From: Phoronis australis
Taxonomy: Eukaryota > Phoronida > Phoronidae
Direction: 5' to 3'
Length of the DNA stretch: 29,778 nt
Assembly: GCA_002633005.1 (NCBI GenBank)
Contig: NMRA01001196.1
Location: 11,555-41,332, forward strand
The position numbers and the translations under genes were made by a program. Below are positions 9,217 to 19,010 of the stretch, in pieces (position 1 is the first letter of the stretch; every line of letters starts with the position of its first letter). The notes beneath the pieces were generated by a model, which was given only the letters and a program-made list of their open reading frames with translations, was not told where the DNA came from and made no database searches.

Positions 9217-10335
9217 ATGGCTGATGTACTGGACTATGCTACACTAAAAAGAGCCTTGATAAAGCGCTATGAGCTGACCGAGGAGGGCTTTTGCAGACAG
9301 TTCCGGGAAGCGAGGGTTGAAAGGGGTGAGACGGCTTATCAGTTTCTGGCCTGCATACAGCGTTACCTAGACAGGTGGATCGACATGTCCGACTGTGGCA
9401 AAGACTTTGCCGAGTTGAGAGACATGTTAGTGCGTGAGCAGTACGTTAACACTTGTAATAAAGACTTGGCTTTGTTCCTGCGAGAGCGGATACCCAAGTC
9501 AGTTCCAGAGATGGTGGGCTTAGCGGAGAGTTATATTGAGGCCCATGGAGTGGATATAAGGAGCACTCAGTCGAAGAAATCCCAAGAACGACCAGTCAAG
9601 ACAGACAACCAGAATGTCGACCAGAAGAAAACTGACCTCTCAGTGGAAAGATGTTCCTTCTGTCACAAAACTGGACACCTGGCTAGAGACTGTCGGAAGC
9701 GGACACAAGGGATGCAATACCAAAAGTCAGCAGCGGTCAACTACCGAGATTCTCAGTATAAGGAGGATTCGATGAAGTGTGCTAACCCTGAATGCGCCGT
9801 CAAACGATGGCAATGTCTCAAGGAGGGGCATGTTGGCACGAAGAAGGTCTCAGTATTGAGAGACACAGGCTGCACGACCGTTGTGGTTCGGTCCAGTCTA
9901 GTCGAACCAGGAGATATCACCTGCCAGAAGAGGTCATGTGAGTTGGCGGACTCTACCAAGAGGTGGCTGCCTGTCGCCAGGATCAACATCAAGACACCGT
10001 ACTACACGGGAGAAGTGTTTGCGATGTGCATGGAGCGCCCAGTGGCCGATTTGATTATCGGGAACGTACCTGATGCCTTGAACCCAGGGGATGTTGAGCG
10101 ACAGCAGAGAGCAACAACTGCCAACGAGGACAGTACAGGCAATAGCCTTGTGGAGGGTACACAAGATGACTCTCAAGAAGGTACTACTTCTCAAGAGAAG
10201 AAGCAAGTGGCCTCAACTCCAGAGGGAGAAGAGGTGGCCGACATATCGGTAGAAACAGATCCTGATGAATACAGCAGGGAAGGGGTAGCAGTGACTACCA
10301 GGGCTCAAGCAGAGCGACAAACAAGCGGACATTAA
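9217..10335 (+). pseudogene. Retroelement gag-protease segment: SCAN-like region, CCHC knuckle, aspartic protease (open, but parent ORF broken)
   Basis: A 372-codon open frame. Residues 1-115 continue the SCAN-like gag helices. CSFCHKTGHLARDC at residues 146-159 (nt 9652-9693) is a CCHC zinc knuckle of the C-x2-C-x4-H-x4-C type that binds RNA. VLRDTGCTTVVV has the DTG catalytic triplet at residues 216-218 (nt 9862-9870), and LIIGN at 279-283 matches the second conserved retropepsin motif. An acidic linker with TRAQA follows. The frame is open, but the true N-terminus lies upstream across stops and a frame change. The start at 9217 is only the first Met after the break. Gag and protease in one frame, with TRAQA-type linkers, are typical of Gypsy elements with SCAN-like gag. 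Confidence 0.8.
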
Positions 10336-10494
10336 GCCGTTAGCTGTGTCTCCGACTATACAAGAGGTGGGACTAAAGCAGTTCAAAAAGCCCAGCATGA
10401 AGATTCATCAATGGAAAAGTTGTGGGAGCAAGCTGAAGCCAAAGTTCAGCGACATACCAAAGGCAAGGGGTCATACGTGATGGAGATTCAGTAA
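10336..10494 (+). pseudogene. Retroelement pol remnant after the protease (frameshifted, truncated)
   Basis: After the stop at 10333-10335, coding resemblance continues in other frames to about 10494. One frame reads AQHEDSSMEKLWEQAEAKV, which resembles the E-D-x-x-L-x-x-L-W-x-x-A linker that precedes the integrase zinc-binding region in many Gypsy elements. A frame change occurs near 10380-10390. No reverse transcriptase, RNase H or integrase core follows, and no 3' LTR is seen downstream, so the element is cut off here. In Gmr1-like Gypsies the integrase precedes RT; whether this is one of them cannot be decided from what remains. Confidence 0.55.
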
Positions 10495-12271
10495 TGGCAA
10501 CTTCGATGACAACATGGTCATGTACTGCTTACTTCCATGTCCGTTAACTACCAAAGCCGGTATAAACGGTTCAGTTAACTTCGCAGTTTACGTCGTCGCT
10601 CCGCACAGACCGGAGTTAAGTGAGTATGAAAGGGCTTTATATCAATTTCAACAGTGTAGCAGTTGGTGTAAAGAATTGTGCTGGGGGAGAGAGGGGGGAG
10701 GGAGTTTGAAGGATGTACTATGGACATGCTGCCCACTCTCCATCACATGGGCATGACAATAGCTTTATTAGAAAGTTCATATCCCTGTTGGTCGTATTGA
10801 GTACAGTGGGTGGTGAGTCTTGGTCAACGTGGCTATACTTGAGAATATCTAATTAGGTTTCCTCATTTTTCCAGTTATAAGAATACTGAGCACCTTCCCA
10901 TGCCCATGTAACTGTAAGTTGATCTCTCTTACTCCATTAAGATTTAAAAGAAAGAATAGGTGTGCTAAATTGAAGATTATTCAGTTATTGATAGGCACTT
11001 TTTCTCTGTATTCCCATCTTAGACTGTACAGGTTAGGAGAAAATGGTTACTTGTAGCATGCATGATCCAAGCACATTACTTGAACCCACAACCTCAGTAA
11101 CAACAATCAAGTTTCATGATTGGAGTGGAAATCTGTAAAGTTCCTCATGTCATGGAATTGCTCAATTTTTGAGTTGTGTATTCAATACAGAGATTAGGCT
11201 ATGGGCTCTAACGGAAGCCTGAATTTTCGTCACTTATAAGTCGCTTAAGTCGTTGTCAGTTAAGAATGATCCTGTGTCAGCTACAAATTTTGCCTACTTG
11301 TAAATCAAAACTGTTTTAAGCGTAAAGGTATGACAAATTGACTTAAAGTAAATTCTTAAATCTTGTGATTGCTCCTAGTAAAATGAGTCAAATTGTAGAA
11401 TTTAAACCCTTCTGAGTCATCTGTACTTTCAAAATGAGTGGTTTAGACGAACCCCCCATACAAACTTCTTCGGAGGAGTCCCAAACTGGTTATAGAAGCA
11501 GATTGCCTGAAGAGACTTTGATGTATTATTCCATTTCATTTCCTTTATAGCCCATGTAGTGACATTGCACATTTTATTCAACTCTCAGCTGGAAATCGTT
11601 ACCAGACATAGGTATCAGCATTTCGATTAAAGTTTTTAAATTTGCCTTGATTAAAACATGTTCAGTTTGCATTCAGGAATTCACACAGGATTTTGAAAAT
11701 AGAATGCTTAAAATGGGGTTCGCAATATTTTAGGGTGCCTGTGATTCCGACAACGCATTACCCCTACCATCGTGCACCAGCACCACCCACACAGTGATTT
11801 GTTGAGTAGATCAAGGCGTTTATGTCTGAGTTTTCAAATCAATCCACCCCCTGTAGCGAGATGTTTTAATGAGAAACTGCTTGGACCTAGACTTCCACGT
11901 TTAAATTTACGAATACAGCCAAGCAGCTTAGCAGACAAATATTAGATATTTTTTAATGATGAGTGCACTTCGCAGATGACCTGTGGTTTATATTTTGGTA
12001 GCAGTTGTCACTGCTGGTCCATATTAAAACATGAACATGCACAATGAAATGCATGAAACAGTGTTTAGTTTGAGTTATTTATATTAGATTTGTGTAAACT
12101 CTACTTCAATCATATCAGTGTGATGTTTTTACTCTAACTTATCAGTGCTTTTGGAGGATGTCCAGGAGAGCAAAGAAGTATTGTAAGGTAACTAATTTGC
12201 TTACAACTGTACTATAACTGTAATCTAACTCCAGTTGATGGTTGAAATTCTGTGTATCGTGGGTGTAGCGA
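10495..12271. other. Non-coding stretch beyond the truncated retroelement
   Basis: No retroelement or host coding similarity is visible. The 80-codon ORF at 10514 contains a G-run and shows no family features. Sequence is AT-rich with ordinary composition. Confidence 0.55.
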
Positions 12272-12360
12272 GCAATCACGATTTCCAAAAACCTTATTTT
12301 GATAATTCGCCTTTGCAATCACGAATATCCAAAAACCCTATTTTGATAATTCGCCTTTGC
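12272..12360. repeat. Tandem duplication of a 43/44-bp unit
   Basis: Two adjacent copies start with GCAATCACG at 12272 and 12315 and share CCAAAAACC and TATTTTGATAATTCGCCTTT. They differ at about three positions including one indel. It is a recent local duplication with no coding meaning. Confidence 0.9.
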
Positions 12361-14464
12361 ATGATTCCATCTGTCGATTGAATGTTACTGTTTCAGATTC
12401 TTATCTACAGGTCTGAGTTTTCAGCGTAGAGGCCTCATAATGAATTTTAAACTGAATGTCTTCTTACAAATGTCACTATTGTCATTTTGCAGGGATTCAG
12501 AGCTGTTGTTCATCCTTGTCCTTGTCTTCTTTGTCACCTCACAATCAGCTACAAAGATTAATTTGTGTTTCTGCTCTTGTAAAGACTCTATGCTGTATTG
12601 GATTTTAAAGTAGATATACACTTTAAGCATGCCTTCTGTCACGAAAACCAACCTTTCATTTAATAGACCATGTATTATTAGTATGACATTTATCTCAACT
12701 TGTTCCTTGATAAAAATAGGTGTGAATTTTGGGCTTGTTACCACTAGAGACAGTTTCTTTAGGTTGGCTTGTTACAGCATGCCATTTCATTCACCTGACA
12801 TGGTCACAACCATACTGAACTGAAGTTCTTTGCAAAACAAAAATATTTCTCATTTGAATCTCATTTGAATAAGGAAAAAGCCGAGATCAATTTTATACTG
12901 GTAGGTGGTTAAAATCAAATGTCAATTTGCATGACTAGAACAGGGTTTTATAGCCACTGTAATTGTTCTGCGAAAAATGCAACTCTATCGTCTTTAAGTG
13001 TTGATTTGTCATTGCTTACTGATACGCGATGATAGTATGAACCTTGTTTGAGCTTGATAAAACAGTTGTAGTAACTGTATATACATATAACGGCTGCTGA
13101 GTAGCACTAAGGGCACAACCATATTGCCATGTGTTCTATTTCCAGTCTAAGAAATCTAAGATACATGTACAGACCATTAAGTGTTTTGCAATGGTCATCA
13201 AAAGTTATGATGCGATGGAGATTTATACTAAGAATTAAATGACAATATGTGCATTAGTTCTTGCGTCATCTTTCTAACTTGCATCCTCTCGCACATGTTG
13301 ATACTAGCATTCAGTCTGTGCCATGGGTACGGTTATCACTACTTGTACCCAATGGTGATTTTCTTTGCCCTGTATCTTTGGTTTTAGTGTTTCAGTGCTC
13401 AATTATATTTTACACGGGTACTTCAGTGAAAAATCAAAGAAGCAGTCACAGATTAAGAAAGGTCTATACTCCACTGCCACTGGCGTCCATAATTAACAGA
13501 TGCTTGAGAGAAAAACAAAGCGTGCACAAATTTGACACATGACTTCCTGGTGCCACCCAGTACATTACCTTGAGTTCAATGGTCTTGCAATGACAACACA
13601 TGTTAATTGATCTATCAAAGAAACTACCATTGCTTCAGTGAACACTTGACAAAAACGTTAAAATTAATTTTGCACAGTACCTTGACGTGGATATAGACTC
13701 TAGTCAATACAAAAGGGCACGCCATTATTCTTCATTCTATTCGTTCACCGCAGAGTATATAAGTCTGACATTTCACTTTTATATAAGTTAACCAAGAATA
13801 CTTGATCACTGTTTGCCTAAATGCGACTCCAAAGCTGTGATACAGTACCTGCTTTGAAACTGAAATGTTCATGTAACTCGGTTCAGGTTAATGCTATCAA
13901 ATTGCTTCATCTGCTTTTTTTGATCCACGTGGTGTGAATTGACTACGCAATTAAAATAAATATGTCCGCAGCTCGATTAATTGCCTGTCATGCTGCATCT
14001 CTTGTTTGTATTTACACTTCTGTTATGTTTTAATTACTACAGTCAAATGCATTTGATGTTGTGCAGGTTAAACTTTGGCACTGAAAATCCATTCTGTTAA
14101 TGTGATTACGTCATTGCTGTTAAAGCTGCTATAAACCTTCAAATAAACCAAATCTTGATTTTGACCATATATTATCGGCCCAGTACACGTGATTTCTGGA
14201 ATTAGAAAGAACTGATTATAGGTCTAACCTCAGCCTATCAACTTAGCTTGAAACAGCATATTTTTTTCTAAGTGAATTCGTTCCAAGGCAAGAAACTCAT
14301 ACTCACCTGGTTAAAGAAAATTACTGAAAGGAGGTTTGATGCAGAAAATGGTGTAAATCAAAAGTTTATTATTGATGGAATGTGGGTTTATAGAAACTTT
14401 AATAATCCTATTGCATTAAACGAGAATGCCACCCAAAAACAACCTATTTTGTATTGATTTAGAT
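12361..14464. other. Non-coding stretch
   Basis: Only unsupported ORFs of about 60-107 codons occur on either strand. A TATATAAG-like sequence lies near 13754-13761 and AATAAA near 14141, but neither can be tied to a coding exon. Confidence 0.55.
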
Positions 14465-14630
14465 CATAGACTATAGTACATGGACCGCCAACTCCGTATA
14501 CTTTCAATGGACGAAATCTGTGAGCTTGCGCACAAGCGCTAACGTCATTATTCACTGGCGACACCTGGCTAAATTATCTGGTGTAATTTCCGGCAAGTAC
14601 GTCGTCTGCTAATCATGGTCGGCTGCTGTG
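14465..14630. repeat. Terminal-inverted-repeat-like sequence, left copy
   Basis: This starts CATAGACTATAGTACATGG. It is nearly collinear with the reverse complement of 25778-25938: the first 43 bases are identical, and the rest shows clear similarity with small indels through TTTCCGGCAAGTA to the ATGGTCGGCTG that begins the THAP-type ORF. Orientation is inward relative to the other copy, as transposon ends would be. I find no clean target-site duplication outside the two copies. Confidence 0.75.
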
Positions 14631-14833
14631 TGGCCGGTTGTTCGGCTACGCCGGCGAAATGCAGAGGCGTTAGCTTCCATAGTGTACGGAGATCCCAAAA
14701 TCCGCTGTGGGAGAAAAAGTTATTTTCTCGCGTCGACGTGAATGGAAGTTGTTCTTCCAAAAAAAAACTTGTACATTTGTTCACGTCACTTCGAAGATGT
14801 TTTTTAAGAGGCTCTGGTAGGCCTACTACTTAA
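14615..14833 (+). pseudogene. THAP-domain ORF, probably N-terminus of a transposase (frame disturbed at homopolymers)
   Basis: The frame from ATG 14615 opens MVGCCVAGCSATPAKCRGVS, giving the first two zinc ligands of a THAP (C2CH) finger. SFHSVRRSQ and a tryptophan at PLWEKK follow, matching the family's SFHxFP...W pattern. The expected C-x2-H-F element is present in the next frame, as ICSRHFEDVF at about 14775-14804. The change of frame falls on an A9 run at 14759-14767, and the original frame becomes plausible again after a T6 run at 14800-14805. Spacing from the second Cys to CSRH is about 45 residues, inside the family range. THAP fingers bind transposon ends in P-element-like transposases and occur in host DNA-binding proteins. 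No transposase core follows. Homopolymer sequencing error is possible. Confidence 0.65.
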
Positions 14834-14839
14834 TCCTGT

Positions 14840-16440
14840 CTTCACAAATCCATTTTTCTTTTCTCCGTTTTGATGAAAACTATCTGGTAAACTTTTTGAC
14901 GAAAAATGTCCGCTAAATTTCTTCCAATGGTAGTGACTGGTGAACTCTTGTCCTTACGAGGACCTTCAGCCATAGTCTAGTGAGCGAATTAACCAAATTA
15001 CTCTTCGGTGGCCCTGATCAGACGGTTGGTCTCAGCATAATGCGCACATTTGGCCAGGATTTGGATCAGCGATTTGAACAAATTCACATTCGTGTACAAA
15101 TAAATAGGACGCTAGTAAAACCTTTAACATAAATAAAGATTACATTAATACTTCAGAAATAAATACCTGGACCTGTCAAAATCTATCCCGCAATTCAACA
15201 GCAGGTTACATACTCAATTATTTATGTCGACTGTATGCCGCACAAAACTTGAACCATCTTAGCCAAGTACGCTGCAGTCTATGAAAATACCGATAACTAA
15301 CCCGAGTTTCAACTTCTTTGCAAACATGGAACAGGGATATCAAAGGGGTATGAAGGTTGTTTTTATGCTTCAATGTTACATTTTTGTAAGCAGACAAATG
15401 TTTTTTTTTAAATCTACCATAATTCCTACTATTTCAAAAGTATTTCCAAACCTTTGGTCTTTCAAACGTACATTGATGACAAAACCATATTTCTTCAACC
15501 GGTTTTGTAAAGTCCTACACCACCTCCACATAATATGAACCAATCCTACTCCTAATGTAACAAAAAGGTCCCGTGCGTAACGGATACTAAGTATGGTCCT
15601 TCTGAAATATTGGATAGGTTCTGCTAACGCAACCTCGCGAAAAGTCACACAAGAACTCGTGACATGTACCATCGCGTTACAAGTGAGCAATAACGAATTG
15701 TCAGTTATGTCGAACTTTACTCCAATTAGACATTGATATTGCATTTAAAAAAGTAAGAGGTCTAATCAAGAGAAAAATACTTTTGTGACGGAAGGCGAAT
15801 TTAGTCATGTAGCCGATTCAATTTTAAACAAACTCATTTGAGAAAAATACTGAAACCACCACCTTCCATTTGAAAAATCGCCATTGTCAAACAACTGCAA
15901 ACACATATAAAATCGTTTCATATGCTGTTTGGAAAAGATGCCTTTAACATAATTCAAATTCAAATTATCTTTAAGCACATAAATGTATTTACTTGATTTT
16001 TTGATGAAAACATGGATTCAAGATCCTCGTTCCAGTTCGCCATCTCAGATTTTTCCTGGAAAAAAGTCGCTTGAAATTTTCACTGTTCAAATGCAACCGT
16101 AAAGTCATTATATTATTTCCCCGTGAAATTTGCTAAAGCTATGTAACCTCATTCACTGTCCAGAATAACGAAAAACCTCGGAAGCAAGGGAAATGAACCC
16201 TAAGAGGTAGCAAGCAAGATAAAGGGGGTGGTAGGGACGTGAAGCTGACGTGTGCTAATTTTCAATTTCATACTTTTATGTGGCATTTTCATAATTTTGA
16301 TTTGAGATGTCAACTCAGATCAAACGGTTTGAAAGTTCGGATTTTTAATTTGTAATGAACTTGAGTTGCACTGCACGTGACCTTTTATGAATTTACCGTA
16401 GTTGGCTACAGACAGGCCCACCTTTATAAAAACTAGCAAC
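14840..16440. other. Non-coding stretch after the THAP exon
   Basis: No further transposase domain or host exon is recognised. ORFs of 85 and 122 codons on opposite strands around 15280-15744 overlap each other and have no family features. Confidence 0.5.
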
Positions 16441-16618
16441 GTAGACAAACGCATGCGCGCACCCAGGGGAAAAGTCCAAGAGAAAGAGACGAAAGTCCAC
16501 AATACGGCAGTACCCCGTTTTTTATTTTAGTTCTCACGCTTTTTGTTAGCAAAAGGTCCACTTTGCCAGAGATTCGAGCCCCCGTATTAGAGGCTGGGTG
16601 CGCGCATGAAACGTCTAC
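16441..16618. mobile_element. MITE-like element with ~26-bp inverted ends, copy 1
   Basis: The left end GTAGACAAACGCATGCGCGC continues to ACCCAG at 16466. The reverse complement of the right end (16594-16618) reads GTAGACGTTTCATGCGCGC then ACCCAG, so the ends form terminal inverted repeats. The 178-bp body has no ORF of its own. The right half, including ATTCGAGCCCCC followed by CTGGGTGCGCGCATG, recurs in copy 2 at 16883-17036. Confidence 0.7.
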
Positions 16619-16882
16619 ACAAATTGCACCCAATGCAGCTCCTGGTTTAAACGCGGGCTTCTTTTTCAAAGTTTGGTCAGGTATAAATAACGCCACAAAC
16701 ATGGAGGTTCACTGAAACACGTCTACCTTACAGATGTGACAATCCCTAGCCACGGAAAACTTGAGAGGCCGACAAAAATACTAATGATGAAATACCGGTG
16801 ATGATAATCATCCACTTTGTTAATTTACTTCACCTACACAATTGGAAATAGCCGCTAAAATGAAACTCATTCGAGTAAGCAC

Positions 16883-17036
16883 CACGTCATGCGCGCCACT
16901 CAGAGGGGGGGGGTCGGAGCCCCCCCCATTTGGCAAAGTGGGCAAAAAGGTCTGCCCGCTCTCTTGTTAACAACAGTTCCATAACGTCAGGAATTCGAGC
17001 CCCCCATTTTGAAGACTGGGTGCGCGCATGCACGTG
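16883..17036. mobile_element. MITE-like element of the same family, copy 2
   Basis: The inverted ends CACGTCATGCGCGCC (left) and CTGGGTGCGCGCATGCACGTG (right) enclose a body sharing AAAAGGTC and ATTCGAGCCCCC with copy 1 in the same orientation. A G-run followed by a C-run (about 16904-16927) forms an internal hairpin. The copies lie about 265 bp apart. Confidence 0.65.
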
Positions 17037-17506
17037 AGTCCCTGGACAGCCCCAATATGGTAAAACCCAAGGAGCTCAAGTCGGGGTTAAATCAGGATGG
17101 GCATAAATAAGGAAATTTACTGTATCAACAGATTAGACAAATAAGAATAAGATACAAAGCATTGATACAGTGTACACGCGCACAATAACTGGGTCTATCA
17201 ATTTTCCCGCCGCAAGCGATTGAACCAATCGGATCACCAATGGCGCAAACCTTTCGAAAACAAGCCTAATTTTTAGGGAGTCTGTTACTGCTCTTTATAT
17301 TTTCAAAACTTTAATTTGTTATAGTTAATTTATTTGCTGTGCACCTCAATGAGACCAGTTCATATATATGCATTTAACACTATTAATACATTGTAAAACC
17401 ATAGATTATGCACTATCAACATGAGCCAAAAACAGTACACCCCTTTATTAAAAAATGGGTTAAAGGTTAGAAACAAAGGACGAGAGCGTAGACAAGTTTC
17501 CATCAC
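17037..17506. other. Upstream region of the PHD-like ORF
   Basis: AT-rich sequence. A TATATATG stretch at 17363-17370 could serve as a TATA element about 165 bases before the ORF start. CATAGATTAT at 17402-17411 recurs inverted at 18327-18336 on the other side of the ORF. No other gene is seen. Confidence 0.35.
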
Positions 17507-17527
17507 TTGCAACGTCGATTTTTTACG

Positions 17528-17845
17528 ATGGACGTTGGAGAAGAACATCAGTCTGGTGACAGCAACACGGAATCGTACGAAGGCGATGATTTTCGAAATT
17601 TGATTCGTTGTGTTGTTTGTCATTTTTTTCCTACAGTTCAGGATTATTTGTGGATACAGGAACAAGAACTGAACGATGCAGGGTTCGTGACAACGTTGGT
17701 GAACGGTGATATCTATCTAAGGTGTTACAACTGTCATCGATATTGTCATCTCCTCTGTTTTCATCCAACCTTTCCAGATGAAAACTTTAATGAAGAGGAC
17801 CTTCAGTACTTGAGTGAGCATGGCATACTGTGTGATTTATGTTGA
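17528..17845 (+). CDS. Small C4HC3 (PHD-finger-like) zinc-binding protein
   Basis: An intronless 105-codon ORF. I chose ATG 17528 (MDVGEEHQSGDSNTESYEGD) because the upstream in-frame ATG at 17507 adds only seven residues, MQRRFFT, unlike the acidic start that follows. Ligands are C28-x2-C31, C66-x2-C69, H74-x2-C77 and C102-x2-C105, in the PHD order C-x2-C...C-x2-C-x4-H-x2-C...C-x2-C. The loop between the first two pairs is 34 residues, longer than in typical PHD fingers. It contains DYLWIQEQELNDAGFVTTLV. The chain ends exactly on the last cysteine, so the finger is nearly the whole protein. PHD fingers often read histone tails; that role here is inference. The 3' end carries two histone-type stem-loops. 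It could be a free gene, a mobile-element gene or a decayed last exon. I cannot name a family. Confidence 0.65.
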   Translation: MDVGEEHQSGDSNTESYEGDDFRNLIRCVVCHFFPTVQDYLWIQEQELNDAGFVTTLVNGDIYLRCYNCHRYCHLLCFHPTFPDENFNEEDLQYLSEHGILCDLC

Positions 17846-17855
17846 ATTATTCAAC

Positions 17856-17871
17856 GGTTCTTTTAAGAACC
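17856..17871 (+). promoter_or_regulatory. Histone-mRNA-type 3' stem-loop 1
   Basis: GGTTCTTTTAAGAACC folds into a perfect 6-bp stem with a UUUA loop, the 16-nt geometry of metazoan histone mRNA 3' ends. It begins 11 nt after the stop codon of the PHD-like ORF, is preceded by TCAAC and followed by ATTTCA. Confidence 0.7.
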
Positions 17872-17896
17872 ATTTCACGCTATACCTACAACCAAC

Positions 17897-17912
17897 GGCC
17901 CTTTTAAGGGCC
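17897..17912 (+). promoter_or_regulatory. Histone-mRNA-type 3' stem-loop 2
   Basis: GGCCCTTTTAAGGGCC is a perfect 6-bp stem with a UUUA loop, flanked by ACCAAC before and ACTCA after. This is closer to the histone consensus (CCAAA, stem-loop, ACCCA) than stem-loop 1, and is the more likely processing signal. Confidence 0.75.
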
Positions 17913-17925
17913 ACTCAACACTGCC

Positions 17926-17933
17926 CAGAAGAA
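17926..17933 (+). promoter_or_regulatory. Purine-rich histone-downstream-element candidate
   Basis: CAGAAGAA lies about 14 nt after stem-loop 2. This is the position and composition expected of the element that pairs with U7 snRNA in histone pre-mRNA processing (for example CAAGAAAGA in sea urchins). The match is partial. Confidence 0.45.
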
Positions 17934-17945
17934 CTGCTCACTTGA

Positions 17946-18502
17946 GAATGTTGATTTATAAACACGCTTTCGTAGTTTTCTCAGTAGGCCTATGTGAACC
18001 GTAAATCAAAAACTGTCCGATAACTATGCTGCTATTGGGCAAGCAGACGACATAAAGGGTCGGAACCGAAGTTTGAATTTTGAAATTAATTACCAGTAGC
18101 ATTGCCAAAAGTACTCACAATACCAACACTTCTACTATTGAAAGACTTTGAAAAGCGTTTCAATACCGAAATTGATATAAATTAATGTTTTTTTCGCTGT
18201 TTTGGACAGTAAAGTAGATGCAAGTATTTCTCGTCAAATTACACTGACCGGAAACTGCAGCTGATAGGTCAGGAGAGTTGAACTCAGCTCGTAAGAATAT
18301 GCTGGAGTTGCGAATCTGTTGTCTATAATCTATGTTTAGATCGAGTAGCTCTACTCGATAACGGCACGTTCGGTTGCGTTACCTGACACCTGACGGCAGA
18401 CGGAGGAGTTGAAATTATCCAATGACGTTTCACACGCAGTCTGTTCAGCAGTTCACAACACGGGTTAGTGGTGTCAGCTTATCGCTTGAATTTATAGTTT
18501 AA
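17946..18502. other. Non-coding stretch downstream of the stem-loops
   Basis: No ORF or recognised exon. TCGAGTAGCTCTACTCGA at 18341-18358 is a perfect inverted repeat (8-bp arms, 2-nt centre). Confidence 0.5.
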
Positions 18503-18738
18503 CAGAGGCGGATCTACAGGGGGGNNNNNNNGGGGGGGGGGGGGTGCAGGGAGCTTAACCCCCCTCGGGACAAGATCAAAAATAAAAATTGAAAAAAAAA
18601 TTGCCAGAAAACCGAAATTAGCTACTAAAAACCACAGAAAATATTACACAGGAGGAAGGAAACCTTCCTTCCCCTCCTACGCGTCTCGGATTCGCTCGAA
18701 TCCCAACCCCCCTTACGAAACACGCATATCTGCCACTG
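18503..18738. mobile_element. hAT-like MITE with G/C runs, containing an N gap
   Basis: It starts CAGAGGCGGATCTACAGG and ends GATATCTGCCACTG-like on the right (...GCATATCTGCCACTG), giving inverted ends. GTTTAA occurs next to both ends (18497-18502 and 18740-18745), suggesting a degenerate target-site duplication, with one extra base on the right. A long G-run surrounds seven Ns at 18525-18531. The same family supplies 1-88 and probably 29770-29778. It has no coding capacity. Confidence 0.75.
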
Positions 18739-18884
18739 TGTTTAACACCAATAAGTCATCAAAATTCGATGTAAAACCCTTAAAAACACACCGAGTTTTT
18801 ATAAAAACATGTTTTATTTCGCTGTTACGGATTTACTGGTATTTGGACACACCGTAGCCTACAAAGTTCGGCAGACCAATTTAC

Positions 18885-18986
18885 CGAGATCCGTCTCCGT
18901 CTGTTCGGAGTAAATTCGATATATTCTTCCGTGAAATGCAGACAGGAGAACCTAGATCTGTGTTGTTTATACTTGTGATTTTTTAG
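18885..18986 (-). CDS. THAP domain, predicted exon 2 (left module)
   Basis: On the minus strand the frame reads LKNHKYKQHRSRFSCLHFTE. C-L-H-F supplies the C-x2-H-F half of a THAP finger, and EEYIEF matches the acidic/aromatic residues that follow it in the family. The acceptor would be TTTAGAG just before 18986 (phase 0), and GTAAAT after 18885 is a possible donor. Joined to exon 1 (19922-20056) across a 935-bp intron, the second Cys and this Cys are 50 residues apart, at the upper edge of the C2CH range. The join is predicted from phase, spacing and conserved residues, not seen in transcripts. No transposase core is visible downstream. Confidence 0.55.
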
Positions 18987-19010
18987 CTCTAAACACACAA
19001 AACGCTTGCT

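Noticed and set aside
9753-9992. Minus-strand ORFs inside the gag-protease region (also 9934-10206 and 10213-10398)
   Set aside because: They overlap the plus-strand frame that carries the CCHC and DTG motifs and show no family features.
17421-17603. 60-codon ORF overlapping the PHD-like ORF in another frame
   Set aside because: It lacks the cysteine pattern and ends inside the better-supported frame.
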